In this document: in pieces, positions 46,101 through 56,897 of the stretch
Numbering within the stretch: the stretch's first letter is position 1
Layout of the letters: each line of letters begins with the position of its first letter
Assembly (NCBI RefSeq): GCF_020740795.1
Contig: NC_067294.1
Coordinates: 5,766,001-5,830,000, forward strand
DNA: 64,000 nucleotides
Direction of reading: 5' to 3'
DNA from: Apus apus
Lineage: Eukaryota > Chordata > Aves > Apodiformes > Apodidae
Notes under the pieces: generated by a model
Seen by the model: the letters and a program-made list of their open reading frames with translations, nothing else
What the model was told of the DNA's origin: nothing
The model's database searches: none
Program-made: the position numbers and the translations under genes

Positions 46101-49100
46101 TGGGTGCACGTGGCTGGGCGATGTTTCCCCCCTTGTCATGCAGAGCTGCATGATGCAAAGGGAGCTGCGAGTGGCAGATGGGCTGTGCAGGAGCTGAGTC
46201 ATCACACACTGAGCCACAGGCAGCTCCTGGCTTGGGGGCTGGAGAGGGAGCAGGACAAAGTATTTCCTCTTGAATTCTTTTCCTCCTCTCCAAGTTACTT
46301 TGGTACCTGTGACTCGAGTTGTCAGAAGCTCTCTGCCTGTGGTGTTCTGCTCCCTGGGTGTAGCTCAGCCATGATGCTGGCCTGGTCCCACACTGTAGGA
46401 CATGGTGCCTGTCATCCACCTGGCAGTGACCGAGATTAGGTCAATGAAGGGACCTCCCAGAAAGATCTGAGGAATCCTGAGGCTGTGCAAAGCTTATGGT
46501 GGCTTCTCTGTGGATGCTCCTACATTCTTTCTGTGTCAGGGTGCCTCTGTGTGGCAGCTCTTCCTCAGTCTCTTGCTAAGTTAGAAGACAAAGCATCCCT
46601 TGAACCGTGCATCTGAGCAGAGGGAGAAACAAGTCTCGTGGCTATGAAGGTCTTAAAAGTGAGCAGGTGGGGTCTGATCTTGGTAGGCTGTTCCCTTGCA
46701 CAGCAGTGCTTGGAACAAGAGGGAGAAGAGCTAGCTTGTTGGAGTAGAGTGTGTGAATTGTGCCTGCTTCAAGTAGTTCTCTCTCTTCAGCATTGCCAAT
46801 CTGGCCTCTCTCCTGGAGATAGTGACTCACTGGTATCAAAACAAAACAAGTGAGGTTTGCAATCCCCCCCCTCCCCAAGTGCTGGTGGAGGTTTCTGTTT
46901 CTCTAAGCGGAGTCAAAATGTGCTTGGCTTGTGCAGAGAACTGTTCTGTGGTGGGATAAACATGCAGATGCTGTTGTCTGTTTAGTGTTTGTCTTGGAGA
47001 TGATAAACACTGCCCCAGTGGCAGCCTTCAGTGGGGCTGTGCCAGGACGTGTGGTAAGATCTGTCCTCTGAGAAGGCTGCTAGGCTGGAGCTCTAGGCTC
47101 CTGGCTTGGAGCAGCCCCCTGGTGGGCTGGAGCCGCTGAAGTCCTTCTGGTCCTCTGCTGCAGGTTGAGAGAGGGTATTGCTGCATTAACATGGCAGGGC
47201 TGGGAAAGGAGGACGACAGGGGCTGTGCAGCTGGGCAGGAGTCTCCCTGCCTTCTTGCAGGAGGGCTGGAGACTGAGCACTGCATGGAGCTGCTGTCACG
47301 TGCAGATCGGATGGGGTCTGCCTGTCCTGGCAAGCGTGGTGTGCTCCTTGTCAGAGCAGCCCAGAGATGAGCCATGAGTGCAGTAAACTGAGTGGGTGCA
47401 GAGCATTGCAAGCCTGGAGAATGTCTGTGGGTGGTGAAGTTACCCTGTATCCCTTGGCAAGTACTCCCCCTGCCACCAGTGCCCTCAGCAGCATGCAGGA
47501 CGGGAGTCTGCAGCCCGCAGCCCAAGCCAGGAGAGGGGCTGGGAAGAGATCATCTCACCTGGCCATTGTGTACCTGTTGCTGAATAACCAGGGCTTCCTT
47601 GTGCTGAAACACCAGCTGACTGGGACAGTAGCTGATGGCCTGTCCTGGGACATCAGAGTGTTGAGGGGTGTTGTAAAAAGGCACAGTGCAAGTGAATTGA
47701 AGAGTTGGGTTTTTTTTGTCAGGAGACTTGTCTGGTGTTGGAAATAGATGACCTGTTGACAGATAAGTTTCTAAGGTGGGTTCCAGCCTGTCCTCTGTAT
47801 CCCCAAATCCTGTCTCTCCACTGAGCTCTCCAGCAGCTCTGGGGTGTAGCTGCTCATACTGACTCTTGCAAGAATTTTGGCACAAGGTTTCCCAGCTCCT
47901 GCTGAATCCCCCAGCTGGGGGGAGGTTGTGCTTAAATGGCAGGCTTAAATTCCATGGAATGGGGTCTCAGGGTAGCAGCACTTCTCCTGCCTTCAGGCTT
48001 CCATCCAGCCAGTGTCTTGGCCTCAGCAAGGAACTGCTATTAAGAGCTCATGAGCACTGTTAGTCCTGCATGCTCATGTGGTAAAACACGCTTGGGCTTT
48101 GTGTCAAAAGCCAATTGCTAAATGCAGTGGTATGTGCCTTCAGCAGCTCTGTCCAGGCAGTAACTGAAGCCCCTTCCAATCTTTACATGCCAGGTTTGGA
48201 GTGAGTGTTAAGAAACAGCTGTGTCAGGTTAAAACAAAACACAGCTTGAGCTGAAACTGCACTTAAACTAAACACCACCTGTACTAATACCACGTTTCTG
48301 TGCCTGTGTTTCTTTTTTGTTAAGAGGTTAACAGAACAGGCTGGGCCTGTTCCCAACCTGAGCCAGGCTGATAAAGCTGAGCTCCCTGAAAAAGCAGTGG
48401 GAAGCACCTTGAAAAGCCAAGTCTCAGAAAGTGGGAGCAGTGACTCATCTGACAGTGAAGAGGAGTCCCCAGCAGCACAGACACAGCCTCCGCAAGCTGG
48501 TGAGTCTCCTGCTATGGTCAGGATCCCTCACCTGCATCCGCACGGATTTCCTTCTCTCCCCTGCATGTCCACAGCCCAGCCTGTTGTGCTAGCTCCTGCT
48601 CTGGTCAGCCATGCAGAGCAACTCTCTCATGGTGAAATTCTTTCTGCTTTTCCTGCAGTGAAAACCAATGCTGTGCCCCAGCCAACAAATGTGAAGAAAG
48701 GACCAGCTCCAGCACCAGTGCCAGCCCCTCCACCTGTGGACAGCAGCGATGATTCCAGCGAGGAGTCCGATTCAGAGGAGGAGATTGTGCCCCCTTCTCA
48801 GGTAAGGAGCCACTGGGTGTGGATGCTGTTAGTCCTGCATGCTCAGGAGGTCTCAGGGCTTGTGAGGTGGTAGTTGGGTGGGTGATGAGCAGTGCAGAGA
48901 GGAGGCTCCTTTTGGCTGGGTCTGATTTTCTTGGCATCATCCCAGGGTCTCACTGAATCCAGCTCTGGGTGCACAACTCAGCTGTAGCAAGTTTGCAGTG
49001 TGTGAGAGCAGTGGAGAGTGGGAATGGTTTGCCAGGAGCATGGGTAGACACATGAGCCCAGACCTCCTCTGGGATTCTGTCCTGTTTGCCCTGCTCCAGG

Positions 49101-52100
49101 GAGTTAGACTGGAAAAGCAGCCAAGTCCTTGCAGGCAGAGTCTTTCCATGAGCTTGGTAGCTCTGAGGCAGCCCACCCTCTGATTCCTCCCAAACTCTTG
49201 GGTGTGGGGTGTGGCTGGAGCTTTCTGGACCCCCCATTCCACAAGCCTTGGGAGGCTGGAAGGCTGTGCCCTGAAGTGGTCCTGCTCCCTTTCAGCTGCA
49301 GGAGCCAGACTCCTGTCTTGGAGACCCAAAATCCATGCTGAGACACTGCTGAATGTTGTGAAGCCCATCCCAGCTCTCTCACCTGAGTCTCTGTGTCACA
49401 TCTCCTCATGCCAGTCCCACAGGGCTGTGACTGAGCTCCCAAGAGCAGGAGCTGCCTGAGTGAGAAGCTGGCTGGGGTGTCTCTGCACTTATGCTGCATT
49501 TTGAGCCTGAGAAAGAAACCACATGAAGAAGCATTGACTGAGCAATGTGGCTACTGTTCCTTTGTGGTGATGGTGGCTTGGCTGATACTCTGAGCTCAGG
49601 CCTTAGAGGCCAAGTGTGCTTCTTGTCCTGCACTCACGTGTCCCCTGTGTTTCCAGCTCCCTTCCTGGGAGAGGGGGATTATGTGCACTCAAGAAGACCC
49701 TTCCCTGTGTTGGCCTGATGCTGTGGCCAGTGGAAAGGCTGTCTCCCCCCAGCTGGTGGGCTGGCAGCCAGCCTGCACAGTCCTTGATTAAAGGGTGTTT
49801 ATAGAACCAAGACTGTATAAAATAAGGCAGTTGCTGTAACTTGAGCTGTGTGTGAGAGGGCAGGGAGCTTGTGTCGGGTTGGCGGCTCCGCACGGTGGAG
49901 CGTTGCCTTCTTTTCTGAAGGCCAGATGTTGTGTGAGGGAAATGTCAGCCCACAAAGGCCCAGCTTGTCAGGGATCTGGAGAGGGAGGGCTGCTCACGTA
50001 GCCTCGGTTGTAACACAAACCAGGAGGCTGTGCACTCCTTCCTCGCTCCTGCTCCCTCCTCTGCTGGCATTTGTGTCTTGGACCTGATGTCAGTGTCTTG
50101 ATTTCCATGCCCCTGGCTCTTCTATTTTTAACCCCTCTTACGTTTAGTTTGATGGGAGGTTTCAAATGTGAGGCAACAAAATTGCCTCTCATTGATTTGC
50201 TCTCTAATCTGTTGCTTGCTTGTGGACCTGAAGGCAGATTTGCCCTGTGCTTGGTGTCTTTGCTTTGTCTCTGTTGCCAATTATCTTGTGATGTGTATTT
50301 TTTTTAGAGAGTAGGAGTTCGAGTGCCCACTTTGTGAAGCAGGGTTTCCAACTGCAGTCTTGTTGCTGCTGCAGTGCTTAGGGATCTCCCAGCCTGCAAG
50401 CACATCACATTCTGCCTGTCTGCCCTCAGGATGGGTGCCTTTGGGGCACTGAACTAATGCTTTAGGCACTCCCGGGGTGCTGGCCCTCGCTTCTCTGCTC
50501 CTGGCTGTGCCAGAGGCCCTGCTCACAGGCTCGTAGGAGGCAGCTGGCCTGCAAAGGGGAAAAAACCCAAATGTGAGTCTTGGGGCTGTGCTGAAAATGA
50601 TGGAAGGGCTCAGGAGTTAATGGTGGATTGGTGTATGCTTCTGGCTCTTTTTCCTCCAGGTTGTGCTCTGTCCTCATTTTCTTTGTCATCTATTTTAGAG
50701 TCTGCCCCAGCAGAATGTCAAAGCAGCAAAGGTTTCAGGTGCAGTGGCTGCCAAGGCTAATGCCACCCTGCCTGTGGGGAAGGGGCCAAAAGCACCCACT
50801 GTCCCCCCTGTTAGCAGAGATTCTGAGAGCTCCAGCAGAGATTCCTTGGAGCACAACAAGCTGGCAGGAGAGGTAACAAGGGGAAGACTCAAGTGGGGAG
50901 CTTCCCTGGGGAGAGTGGTAGCTGGGTCTGCTGGAGTCTGAGGCTGGAGCCGTGTTCGTGGAGGGGGGAGAGCAGGGTTGCTCTATTATAACCACTGTTT
51001 CTGCACCATGAGGTGAGGCAGATGAGCAGAGGGTAGCCCAGGAACCTTTGCTGTTCCTGTCTTCCAGCTGGCTGCCAGGTTTCTTCCTTCTCTAGTGATA
51101 GCAGTGCCCTTCACAGTGAAGAGTTGTCTGTTTAGCCACAGCTGCCTGCTTCATCTGTGGACTGGGGAGAGATGGGGGTATCTGTGCCCTGCATGAGAGA
51201 TTCTTGGACTAACCTTGACCCAAACTGGAGCAGAATAGCTGAAGAAGGGCTGAGGTGATCCCAAGTCCATCTGCTCTGGGCTGCTTCATGTAGTTGATTG
51301 GCATCAGCAGTTATTCCTCCTTCAGATGCATTTCATCTTCTTTTTTCTGTAGGTCCTCACTCCTCCTTCCCTAAAGCAAACGGTTCCCATGGGAAAAGCT
51401 CCTCCAGCCAACACTGCTGTCCCACAGACTGCTTCACTGCTGGGAAGTCCCACCACCAAGTCAAGGAAGCCAGGCCTGCAGGCAGTGCAGGATGCCAGGC
51501 TGAGCCAGACCATGCCACCCGCCCAGGCAGAGGAGACCTCAGACAGTAGCAGTTCCTCAGATAGTGATGAGGAGAAGAAGCCCAAGCAGTCCCCCAAACC
51601 TGGTCAGTTCCTAAGAAGATGCCCTCAATGTTGCTGGTCAGGTCAGGGTGGGAATACTGTTTTGTTATCCTGTGGGAGGTGGGTCACCTTCATGTAGTGC
51701 TTGGGGAGGGCTTCCTCTGCTCCAGCTTGGCAGAGCACTCCCCTTTCTTTGGAGGCAGAAGGCCTTTTGGTGGCAGGAACTGCAGTGGGGTAGGTGACCT
51801 CAGCCCCAGGCAGCAGTAGTGGGTTTAATGAGATGAATTCTGCTGCTCCAGCAGGGTCGCAGCAGAAACCAGGAGGGACCCAGCCAGCCCAGAGCTCCTC
51901 CTCGGAGTCCAGTGAGGAAGAGACAATGTCACAGGTATGGTACTGGTGCAGGCTGGGATCCTCTGGGGTCTTGCAACTGACTTGTAGGTAGGACAGAGAA
52001 AGGGCTGAATTCTCAGACAAAGCCAACAGGGTGCTGAGTGGGTTTGGCAGCACAGAAGTGGGGGCTCCCAGTGCAATGCTGTGAGCAGGCCCTTTTGGTG

Positions 52101-55100
52101 GGGGCAGAAAGAGACTTCTGAACCTGTATTCTTCCCCAGGCAGCTGTGCCTTGGGTCCAGGGCTTATGGTGCCTTCCCCAGGAAAAGGGATGGGAGGTGG
52201 TGCCTTGCAAGGGTTAAACCAGAACAGTGCCAATAGCAGCAGGATTTTTTTCCCCACTTTTATGTGTAACTTAACCCATGTCCATGCTATTAAATTCCCT
52301 TTGTAAGTGACGTGCAGGGCGTGCAGCACATCTGCAGTGCATTAGCTGTGCCTGGGTGCACACTCATGGCCAGGAGCCTCCCCCAAGCCTGCTTTACTGG
52401 GCGAGAACAAAGAGGACAGACCCTCTCACCCTCAGCTCTTGCTGCTGTAAGCTCAGCCAGCATCTGACAGTGCTGCCCACCCTTCTCCTGGCAGCCCTGG
52501 CATCTCTCAGGGCTGGCTGAGGGGTGCAGGATCACTTTGTGGGTGTCCAAAGGTGGGCCCTTCACTTGGAGCATGGGGGCAATAGCAGCAGAGACAGAAC
52601 TGTGTGTCTAGTGCTTGGGAGGTGCCCTGCTGTGATTCCTCAGCATGTCTCTGCTCTTTCAGTCCCTCCTTACAAGCTATCTGGGCCTCTCCAGTACCAC
52701 AGCAGCACCTCAGGCATCAAAGACAGTTCCTCCCCAGCCTGCAGGCAAGGTGGGGCAAGGGAAGGCAGCCGTGGCTGCTGCCAACTCCTTTCCCAAGTCC
52801 TCTGTGAGAGCAGCCCCAGCCAACAGCTCCAGCAGCGACAGCAGTGATTCCGACACTGACATCGACCAGGTGGCTGCAAACCACAAAGCAGGTGGGTCTC
52901 CTTCGGCAAAGCTGGGAGTGGGATCGGCCCTGGAGCATAGCCCTGCTGGCACAGGGAATGTGACTCTGGGAAGGGGCCCCGTTCTCAGCCTGGCTGCACC
53001 ACAGAGCCCAGCGGTGGTGTGGCGTGCTGCTGCCGTCTGCTGGCTTCCCGTGCCACCACAGCCTCCCTGAACACCCCTTCTGTGCTGGCTGCTTGCAAGG
53101 CTCTGCCTTTGCCTCTTCCAAGTTCTGCTTTGACTGCAGTTTTACTGCAGTTCTGCAGTAATTAATGCAATTAATGGGAGTAGGTAGGGCCGTCCCTAAA
53201 ACCTCTGCCCACCACACTGGTGTGCTGTGGTCGTGATGGCTCCTCAGGAAGCAACATTTGAACAGTAGCTGAAGAACATCTGCTGCCATGCAGTGCTGGT
53301 ATTCCAGCCTCCCCTTGTATTTTCTGGGCTCTGCAGTGTGTCTGGAGGGCAGAGGAGGGGAAGCAAGTGGGAAGACCTGTGGAGAAATGAAGTGTCCTGA
53401 CATTTCCCTATCACCTTTTTGTTGGCAAATTGTCAGACTCTTAGCTGGAAGCTGCTTCTGCACTGGTGTGACCCTGGCACCTTCAGATGGGCTCTGGTCT
53501 GGCTGAGAGCTCTGGCCTGCTGTAGAGGCTCACAGGGGTCTTTTGGCACGTCAGTAAGTTGTGCAAAGGGCTGTTGAGAAGGTGAGAACTATAGGTTCAA
53601 GAAGACCCAGGTGCTGGAAGGTGGGCCGTTGGTGATGGTTAAACGTGGTGCAATGGATACCACCTCCACCTTGGGAAGTCTCTGGCTCACTGGGGTAGGT
53701 GTCCTGGGGAAGGAATACTTTATGCTCACCTGTCTGGAGATACAGTTTCCTTTGTTCTAGCCCCTGTTCTCCATGGATGTGCCCAAAGCTATTGTGGCTG
53801 TTGTCACAGGTTCCCTTGCCAGATACTTGATCTCAGGCTGAGGCACCTTTCTCTAGCTCTGCTGTAATTGGGGTGGCTAGCAGGTTTTGCTTTTGGTGGC
53901 AGAGCTGGATACTCCTCTTCCAATGCCTATTTCCATCCTCCAGTAACTCTGTGGTCTATATAACAAGTGCTCCCTGACTTCTCTCATCACTGTTTCCACA
54001 GAAAACAACCTCCCTCCAGAGCAGGAAGTCACCGGAGCCTCCAACAAAGAGAAGGGGGCACAAAAAACAAAGCCAGGTCATGCCAGCCTCAAACCTCCCC
54101 CAGTCAAGAAAGCCCTGACTGTGAAAGAGAATGATGTTGGGGCAAAAGGGGCACAGGTGCTCCCAGCATCACATGAAGTGTCGTCCATCCCACAGTCAGA
54201 GGAGTCAAACTCGGGGAGCGAAACGGAGGTCACCTCTGCTGCCAAAGTTCCTGTAGTGCAAATGCTGGAAGGGCTGGAAGGGAAAAAGAAGAAGAAAAAG
54301 GAGAAAAAAGAGAAGAAGGAAAAGAAGAAATCTTCCTCCACAGCAGACAAGGCTGTGAAAACATCTAAGAGCAATGACAAAGAGAATAAGAAGCAGAAAA
54401 CATCTCAGAAGCGGAAACTGCCAGGAGAGGATGGGGCTGTTGGGCAGCCCAAGGAGAAGAAGAGGAAAGGGCAAGCTAATGAAGAAGTACCCAAAAAGAA
54501 AAAGAAGAAAGCATCTGGTGATGTGGAGAAGCTGCCAGGCAGCAAGGAAAAGAAAAAATCAGCTAAAAGTAAGCATCCCTCACTTGGGCTGCATTGGCAA
54601 TAGGTTCTTGCAGCTGATGCACGTTCAGCCTCTGGTGCAGGGCCTTGTAAGTAGCACCCACTTTCCCCTTAGCTTCTTGCTTGGCTGCTTCCCTCTTGAC
54701 CCACCCAAAGCCTATGCCAGATTTCTAGCCCCCCACTTCAGTGTTTTTCTACAGTCTCAGCACCAGGTCGTGTTGCAGACAGAAAGCTGCCCAGCACAGT
54801 GGGAACTATGTTAAATACTTGCTCTGATCCTTGCTGCTTGTAGAGGAAAGCTGGTGTCCCTGTGCATCTTCTATGGCATGACCTGTCCCTTCAGGACTTT
54901 CTCCTTTCCTGGCTTTTACCCTGGCTGGAAGCAGCTGAGGGCTGGCAGAGGGTTGAGGTGAATCTGTGTTGAACCTCTGAGGCGCCTTTGCCCCCTTGCA
55001 TGGCCTGCCAGCCTGTGCAGGGCTTGGGAGAGTTCCTGCTAGCTGTCAGCCAGGAGGCCTGTGCTTTGCCTGCTGCCCTGCTCTGTGTCTGCAGTGTGGA

Positions 55101-56897
55101 ACTGCTTTGCTCACCCAGTCCTGGCTCCTCTGTGGCAAACACAACACATGCTAGCAGAGAGCTAAGGTGAAACATGGCTGGGGATGGCAGGCAGAAGGTG
55201 CCTGACATACTGGGCCTGAGCAGAAGCTCAGCATCCATGTGCAGGGCTTTGTGTTTGGCAGAGCTTCCTGAACGTGGCTCCTCGCTGCCAGCCTCTTCAG
55301 GCAGAGGCTTGAAATCTGTGCTGTCATCTGCCATGTCAGCCTCTGCTGTTCCCTGGGGGGCAATAGTGCCCCTTCCTGACCCTGCCTGATCAGTGTCTGC
55401 TGCAACACGGTGAGCAGCTTGTTTTAAGAGATTTGACTCAGGGCTGTTAGTCTTGCTTTCAAATCCCTAGGGAAGGAGAAGGGTGGTACCAGCTGCCTGC
55501 TTGTTGCTCCCAGTTAAGAGCATTTCCTGCCCTCCTTGTCTGCACATCCCTCAGTAATGCTCTGTTTGCTGCCCTAATGCAAAGGCATTTGTTTTTCTTT
55601 TGCATTTGTAAATCAGAGCTGGTTCTCTCTCGATCTTTTTTGTTGTTTCCTAAATTAAAAAAAAAAAACAAAACACCACAAAAAAACAACCAATAAAAAA
55701 ATGGATGGAATGGCTGGTCCCAGCCTGCTGCAGCTCCTGTTCCACAGAGGTGCAGCCCTGTATTTTGGAGTAGACAGACTGGTCTGTCAGCCCTTGTGTG
55801 GGCTGTTGCCTAGGTGTGAGCTGGAGCCTCTTGGAGCAGTTGTGCTGAGCTAAACCTTGTCTCCATCCTGTGTTAATAGCTCCCTTTGCTCTTTGTCCAG
55901 CTATTTCAGCATTGAAGTGGTACCTCAGAGTGCATGTGCAGTAGGAGGTGGAAAGAAGGGGATCCTATGTGATTCTGTTCACACATGTGCATGGCTGGTG
56001 GGATCAAACTGCTCTGGCTCAAAGGTAGTGGAGAAGCAGCCCGGGGCACAGCTGCTTTATAGCAGGGCTCTGTCCTCACTCAGGTACTGCTCTGGAAAGC
56101 TTGCTCAGGTTCAGATGTGATCAAGAACTTAAGCTCCTACCACTCTATGCTGCATCTCAGAGACTAACAATACCAGAGCCTCTCTCTTAGTTGACTTTTC
56201 TTCCCCTTTCCCAGAAAAAAAGACTGGAAAAGAAAAGAAGAAGAGCAAAAAGGTGTCTTTGGAAGGGGAGCCTGTAGCAGATGGCTCTGCTGAGGTTCAC
56301 AAGAAGAAGAAGAAGGTATGTGCAAGACCCTGGGATGAGATACTGTGGGGAGAGCTGTTCTGAACTGCAGTTGTGATGCTCATCCCTGCAGCATCCCAGG
56401 CTGGAGAGGAACAGATTCCTGTCCTGGCCTTGCTGGTAGTACAGAGGAGGCTGCAGTTAATTGCAGCTCATCTTTAGACACCCTGACCTTTGGCTGGGGG
56501 ATTGGAGTGGCTTGAAGAAGGGTTTGTTCCAGTATCACTTCCCCAAGAGATCCTTTTCCCTGGAAGAGTCAAACCCAGGGGCCTTTTTTGATGGCAGAGA
56601 GCCTGCCCAGAGAGTGAGTGCTCTTCAGCTGTCTGGTCATCTAGTTGCTCTCAGCAGAAGCTGGAGCTTCTGAGGGCTTGGCAGGCTGCTATGTCCCATC
56701 CCAAGAGCTAGGAAGAGGGGCAGAGGGAGACTGTAAAATGTTCCCTGGAATGGATATGTCCCTGTAGAGATGGTAGCCAAGAAGCCTGTGTGGCTTGTGG
56801 CTTTGAGTCCTTCAAGTTTGTGGTGCAGATGATACTGACTTATTTTTCACCCTTTTCTTTTTAGAAGAAGAAAACAGCTGAGCCTGAAGGACTGTGA
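37023..56897 (+). CDS. TCOF1: Treacle gene (TCOF1), complete coding region in 17 exons
   Basis: Treacle is a nucleolar, intrinsically disordered scaffold that binds RNA polymerase I and UBF, and supports rRNA transcription and snoRNP modification. It is mutated in Treacher Collins syndrome. Exons: 37023-37134, 37631-37686, 40192-40334, 41055-41161, 41435-41783, 42608-42702, 43161-43385, 44017-44286, 48325-48499, 48659-48801, 50699-50872, 51353-51602, 51855-51934, 52663-52891, 54002-54568, 56215-56315, 56865-56897. All boundaries are GT-AG and all phases agree. The sum is 3,109 nt, one base too many, explained by the 9-G run in exon 1; without it the product is 1,035 residues (human about 1,488). 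Layout: N-terminal LisH-like helix (exons 1-2), serine/acidic clusters alternating with Lys/Pro/Ala linkers (exons 3-14), and a Lys-rich nucleolar-targeting tail (exons 15-17). I may have missed small exons. Confidence 0.92.
37631..37686 (+). CDS. TCOF1: TCOF1 exon 2
   Basis: 56 nt, read KLLPSLSASLEDIFTHWEK, similar to the mammalian segment ending in LLDIYTHW. Acceptor TTTCGCAG, donor GTAAGT, ends in phase 2. Confidence 0.92.
37687..40191 (+). other. TCOF1: TCOF1 intron 2
   Basis: 2.5 kb. It has a T-rich patch near 38000 and AT-rich DNA at about 39380-39640. No additional treacle-like exon is seen. Confidence 0.8.
40192..40334 (+). CDS. TCOF1: TCOF1 exon 3
   Basis: Reads TPSNSRRRKVSDEEAAIPEK, then IRVPDPVSSSESSEKEEDEK. 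The basic RRRK followed by the first serine/acidic cluster mirrors the mammalian GRKRK...SSE segment. Ends in phase 1. Confidence 0.92.
41055..41161 (+). CDS. TCOF1: TCOF1 exon 4
   Basis: Reads ASLSLPTNSAVTIDSSEDED, then SSSEEETSAGKGAVT. It holds one acidic serine cluster, a casein kinase 2-type substrate. Ends in phase 0 before GTAAGG. Confidence 0.9.
41435..41783 (+). CDS. TCOF1: TCOF1 exon 5
   Basis: A 349-nt exon with a long Ala/Pro/Lys linker (VTPAVVGGKAANSLHSPHKP at its start) leading to TSSSSSSSSESEEEKE. The donor is the second of two overlapping GT choices (AG|GTAAGG at 41783/41784), chosen because it keeps phase with exon 6. Confidence 0.9.
42608..42702 (+). CDS. TCOF1: TCOF1 exon 6
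   Basis: Reads ELKQAAGAAESSSEESSDET, then SSEEELATPAGQ: one acidic module ending at GTAACC. Confidence 0.92.
43161..43385 (+). CDS. TCOF1: TCOF1 exon 7
   Basis: 225 nt, phase 0 at both ends. A Lys/Ala/Pro linker (AKPATKPAQVNAEPLKSAPG) is followed by ASESSDSSDSEDEEPPSVTQ. Confidence 0.94.
44017..44286 (+). CDS. TCOF1: TCOF1 exon 8
   Basis: 270 nt, phase 0 at both ends. The linker begins AKPPPKSSQAVPPPVKP and the exon ends with ADSSDSSGSEDESLPVPISQ-K. It is similar in layout to exon 7, as expected of duplicated repeat exons. Confidence 0.94.
44287..48324 (+). other. TCOF1: TCOF1 intron 8
   Basis: The largest TCOF1 intron, 4.0 kb. I searched it by eye for further Ser/Asp/Glu modules flanked by splice sites and found none. 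No mobile element was recognised. Confidence 0.75.
48325..48499 (+). CDS. TCOF1: TCOF1 exon 9
   Basis: Reads RLTEQAGPVPNLSQADKAEL, then a linker to SESGSSDSSDSEEESPAAQ. The acceptor TTAAG fits phase 0 from exon 8; the AGAG alternative two bases later would break frame. Ends in phase 1. Confidence 0.9.
48659..48801 (+). CDS. TCOF1: TCOF1 exon 10
   Basis: Reads a Pro/Ala/Val linker (KKGPAPAPVPAPPP) followed by VDSSDDSSEESDSEEEIVPP and SQ. Phase 1 in, phase 0 out. Confidence 0.93.
48802..50698 (+). other. TCOF1: TCOF1 intron 10
   Basis: 1.9 kb without recognisable features. No extra module or repeat element seen. Confidence 0.75.
50699..50872 (+). CDS. TCOF1: TCOF1 exon 11
   Basis: 174 nt, phase 0 at both ends. 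It reads SLPQQNVKAAKVSGAVAAKA and ends VSRDSESSSRDSLEHNKLAG-E. Its serine cluster is much less acidic than the others, suggesting a decayed module. Confidence 0.85.
51353..51602 (+). CDS. TCOF1: TCOF1 exon 12
   Basis: 250 nt with a Pro/Lys linker and SDSSSSSDSDEEKKPKQSPK. The donor is GTCAGT, weaker than the others, but it is the only one that keeps phase with exon 13. Confidence 0.88.
51855..51934 (+). CDS. TCOF1: TCOF1 exon 13
   Basis: An 80-nt exon reading GSQQKPGGTQPAQSSSSESS, then EEETMSQ. Phase 1 in, phase 0 out. Confidence 0.9.
52663..52891 (+). CDS. TCOF1: TCOF1 exon 14
   Basis: Starts SLLTSYLGLSSTTAAPQASK, resembling the mammalian SLLSGYMTPGLT segment, which anchors it as a late treacle exon. 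It ends NSSSSDSSDSDTDIDQVAAN-HKA. Confidence 0.92.
52892..54001 (+). other. TCOF1: TCOF1 intron 14
   Basis: 1.1 kb. In mammals a predicted helical segment (QPWPLNEAQVQ type) is encoded near here; I did not find it in this intron or the next. Confidence 0.7.
54002..54568 (+). CDS. TCOF1: TCOF1 exon 15 (lysine-rich)
   Basis: 567 nt. It begins ENNLPPEQEVTGASNKEKGA, passes an acidic SEESNSGSETEV patch, then becomes Lys/Glu-rich with QKRKLPGEDGA, comparable to the mammalian RKRKLSGD motif, and several KKKKKK blocks, the expected nuclear and nucleolar targeting signals. Confidence 0.94.
54569..56214 (+). other. TCOF1: TCOF1 intron 15
   Basis: 1.6 kb with an A-rich patch at about 55655-55700. No coding module is seen. 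Confidence 0.8.
56215..56315 (+). CDS. TCOF1: TCOF1 exon 16
   Basis: Reads KKTGKEKKKSKKVSLEGEPV, then ADGSAEVHKKKKK. Lys-rich, phase 1 in, phase 0 out. Confidence 0.92.
56865..56897 (+). CDS. TCOF1: TCOF1 exon 17, with stop codon
   Basis: Reads KKKTAEPEGL and TGA (56895-56897). Human treacle ends in KKKKTAEQTV, so the C-terminus is clearly homologous. Confidence 0.94.
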   Translation, partial: KKKTAEPEGL

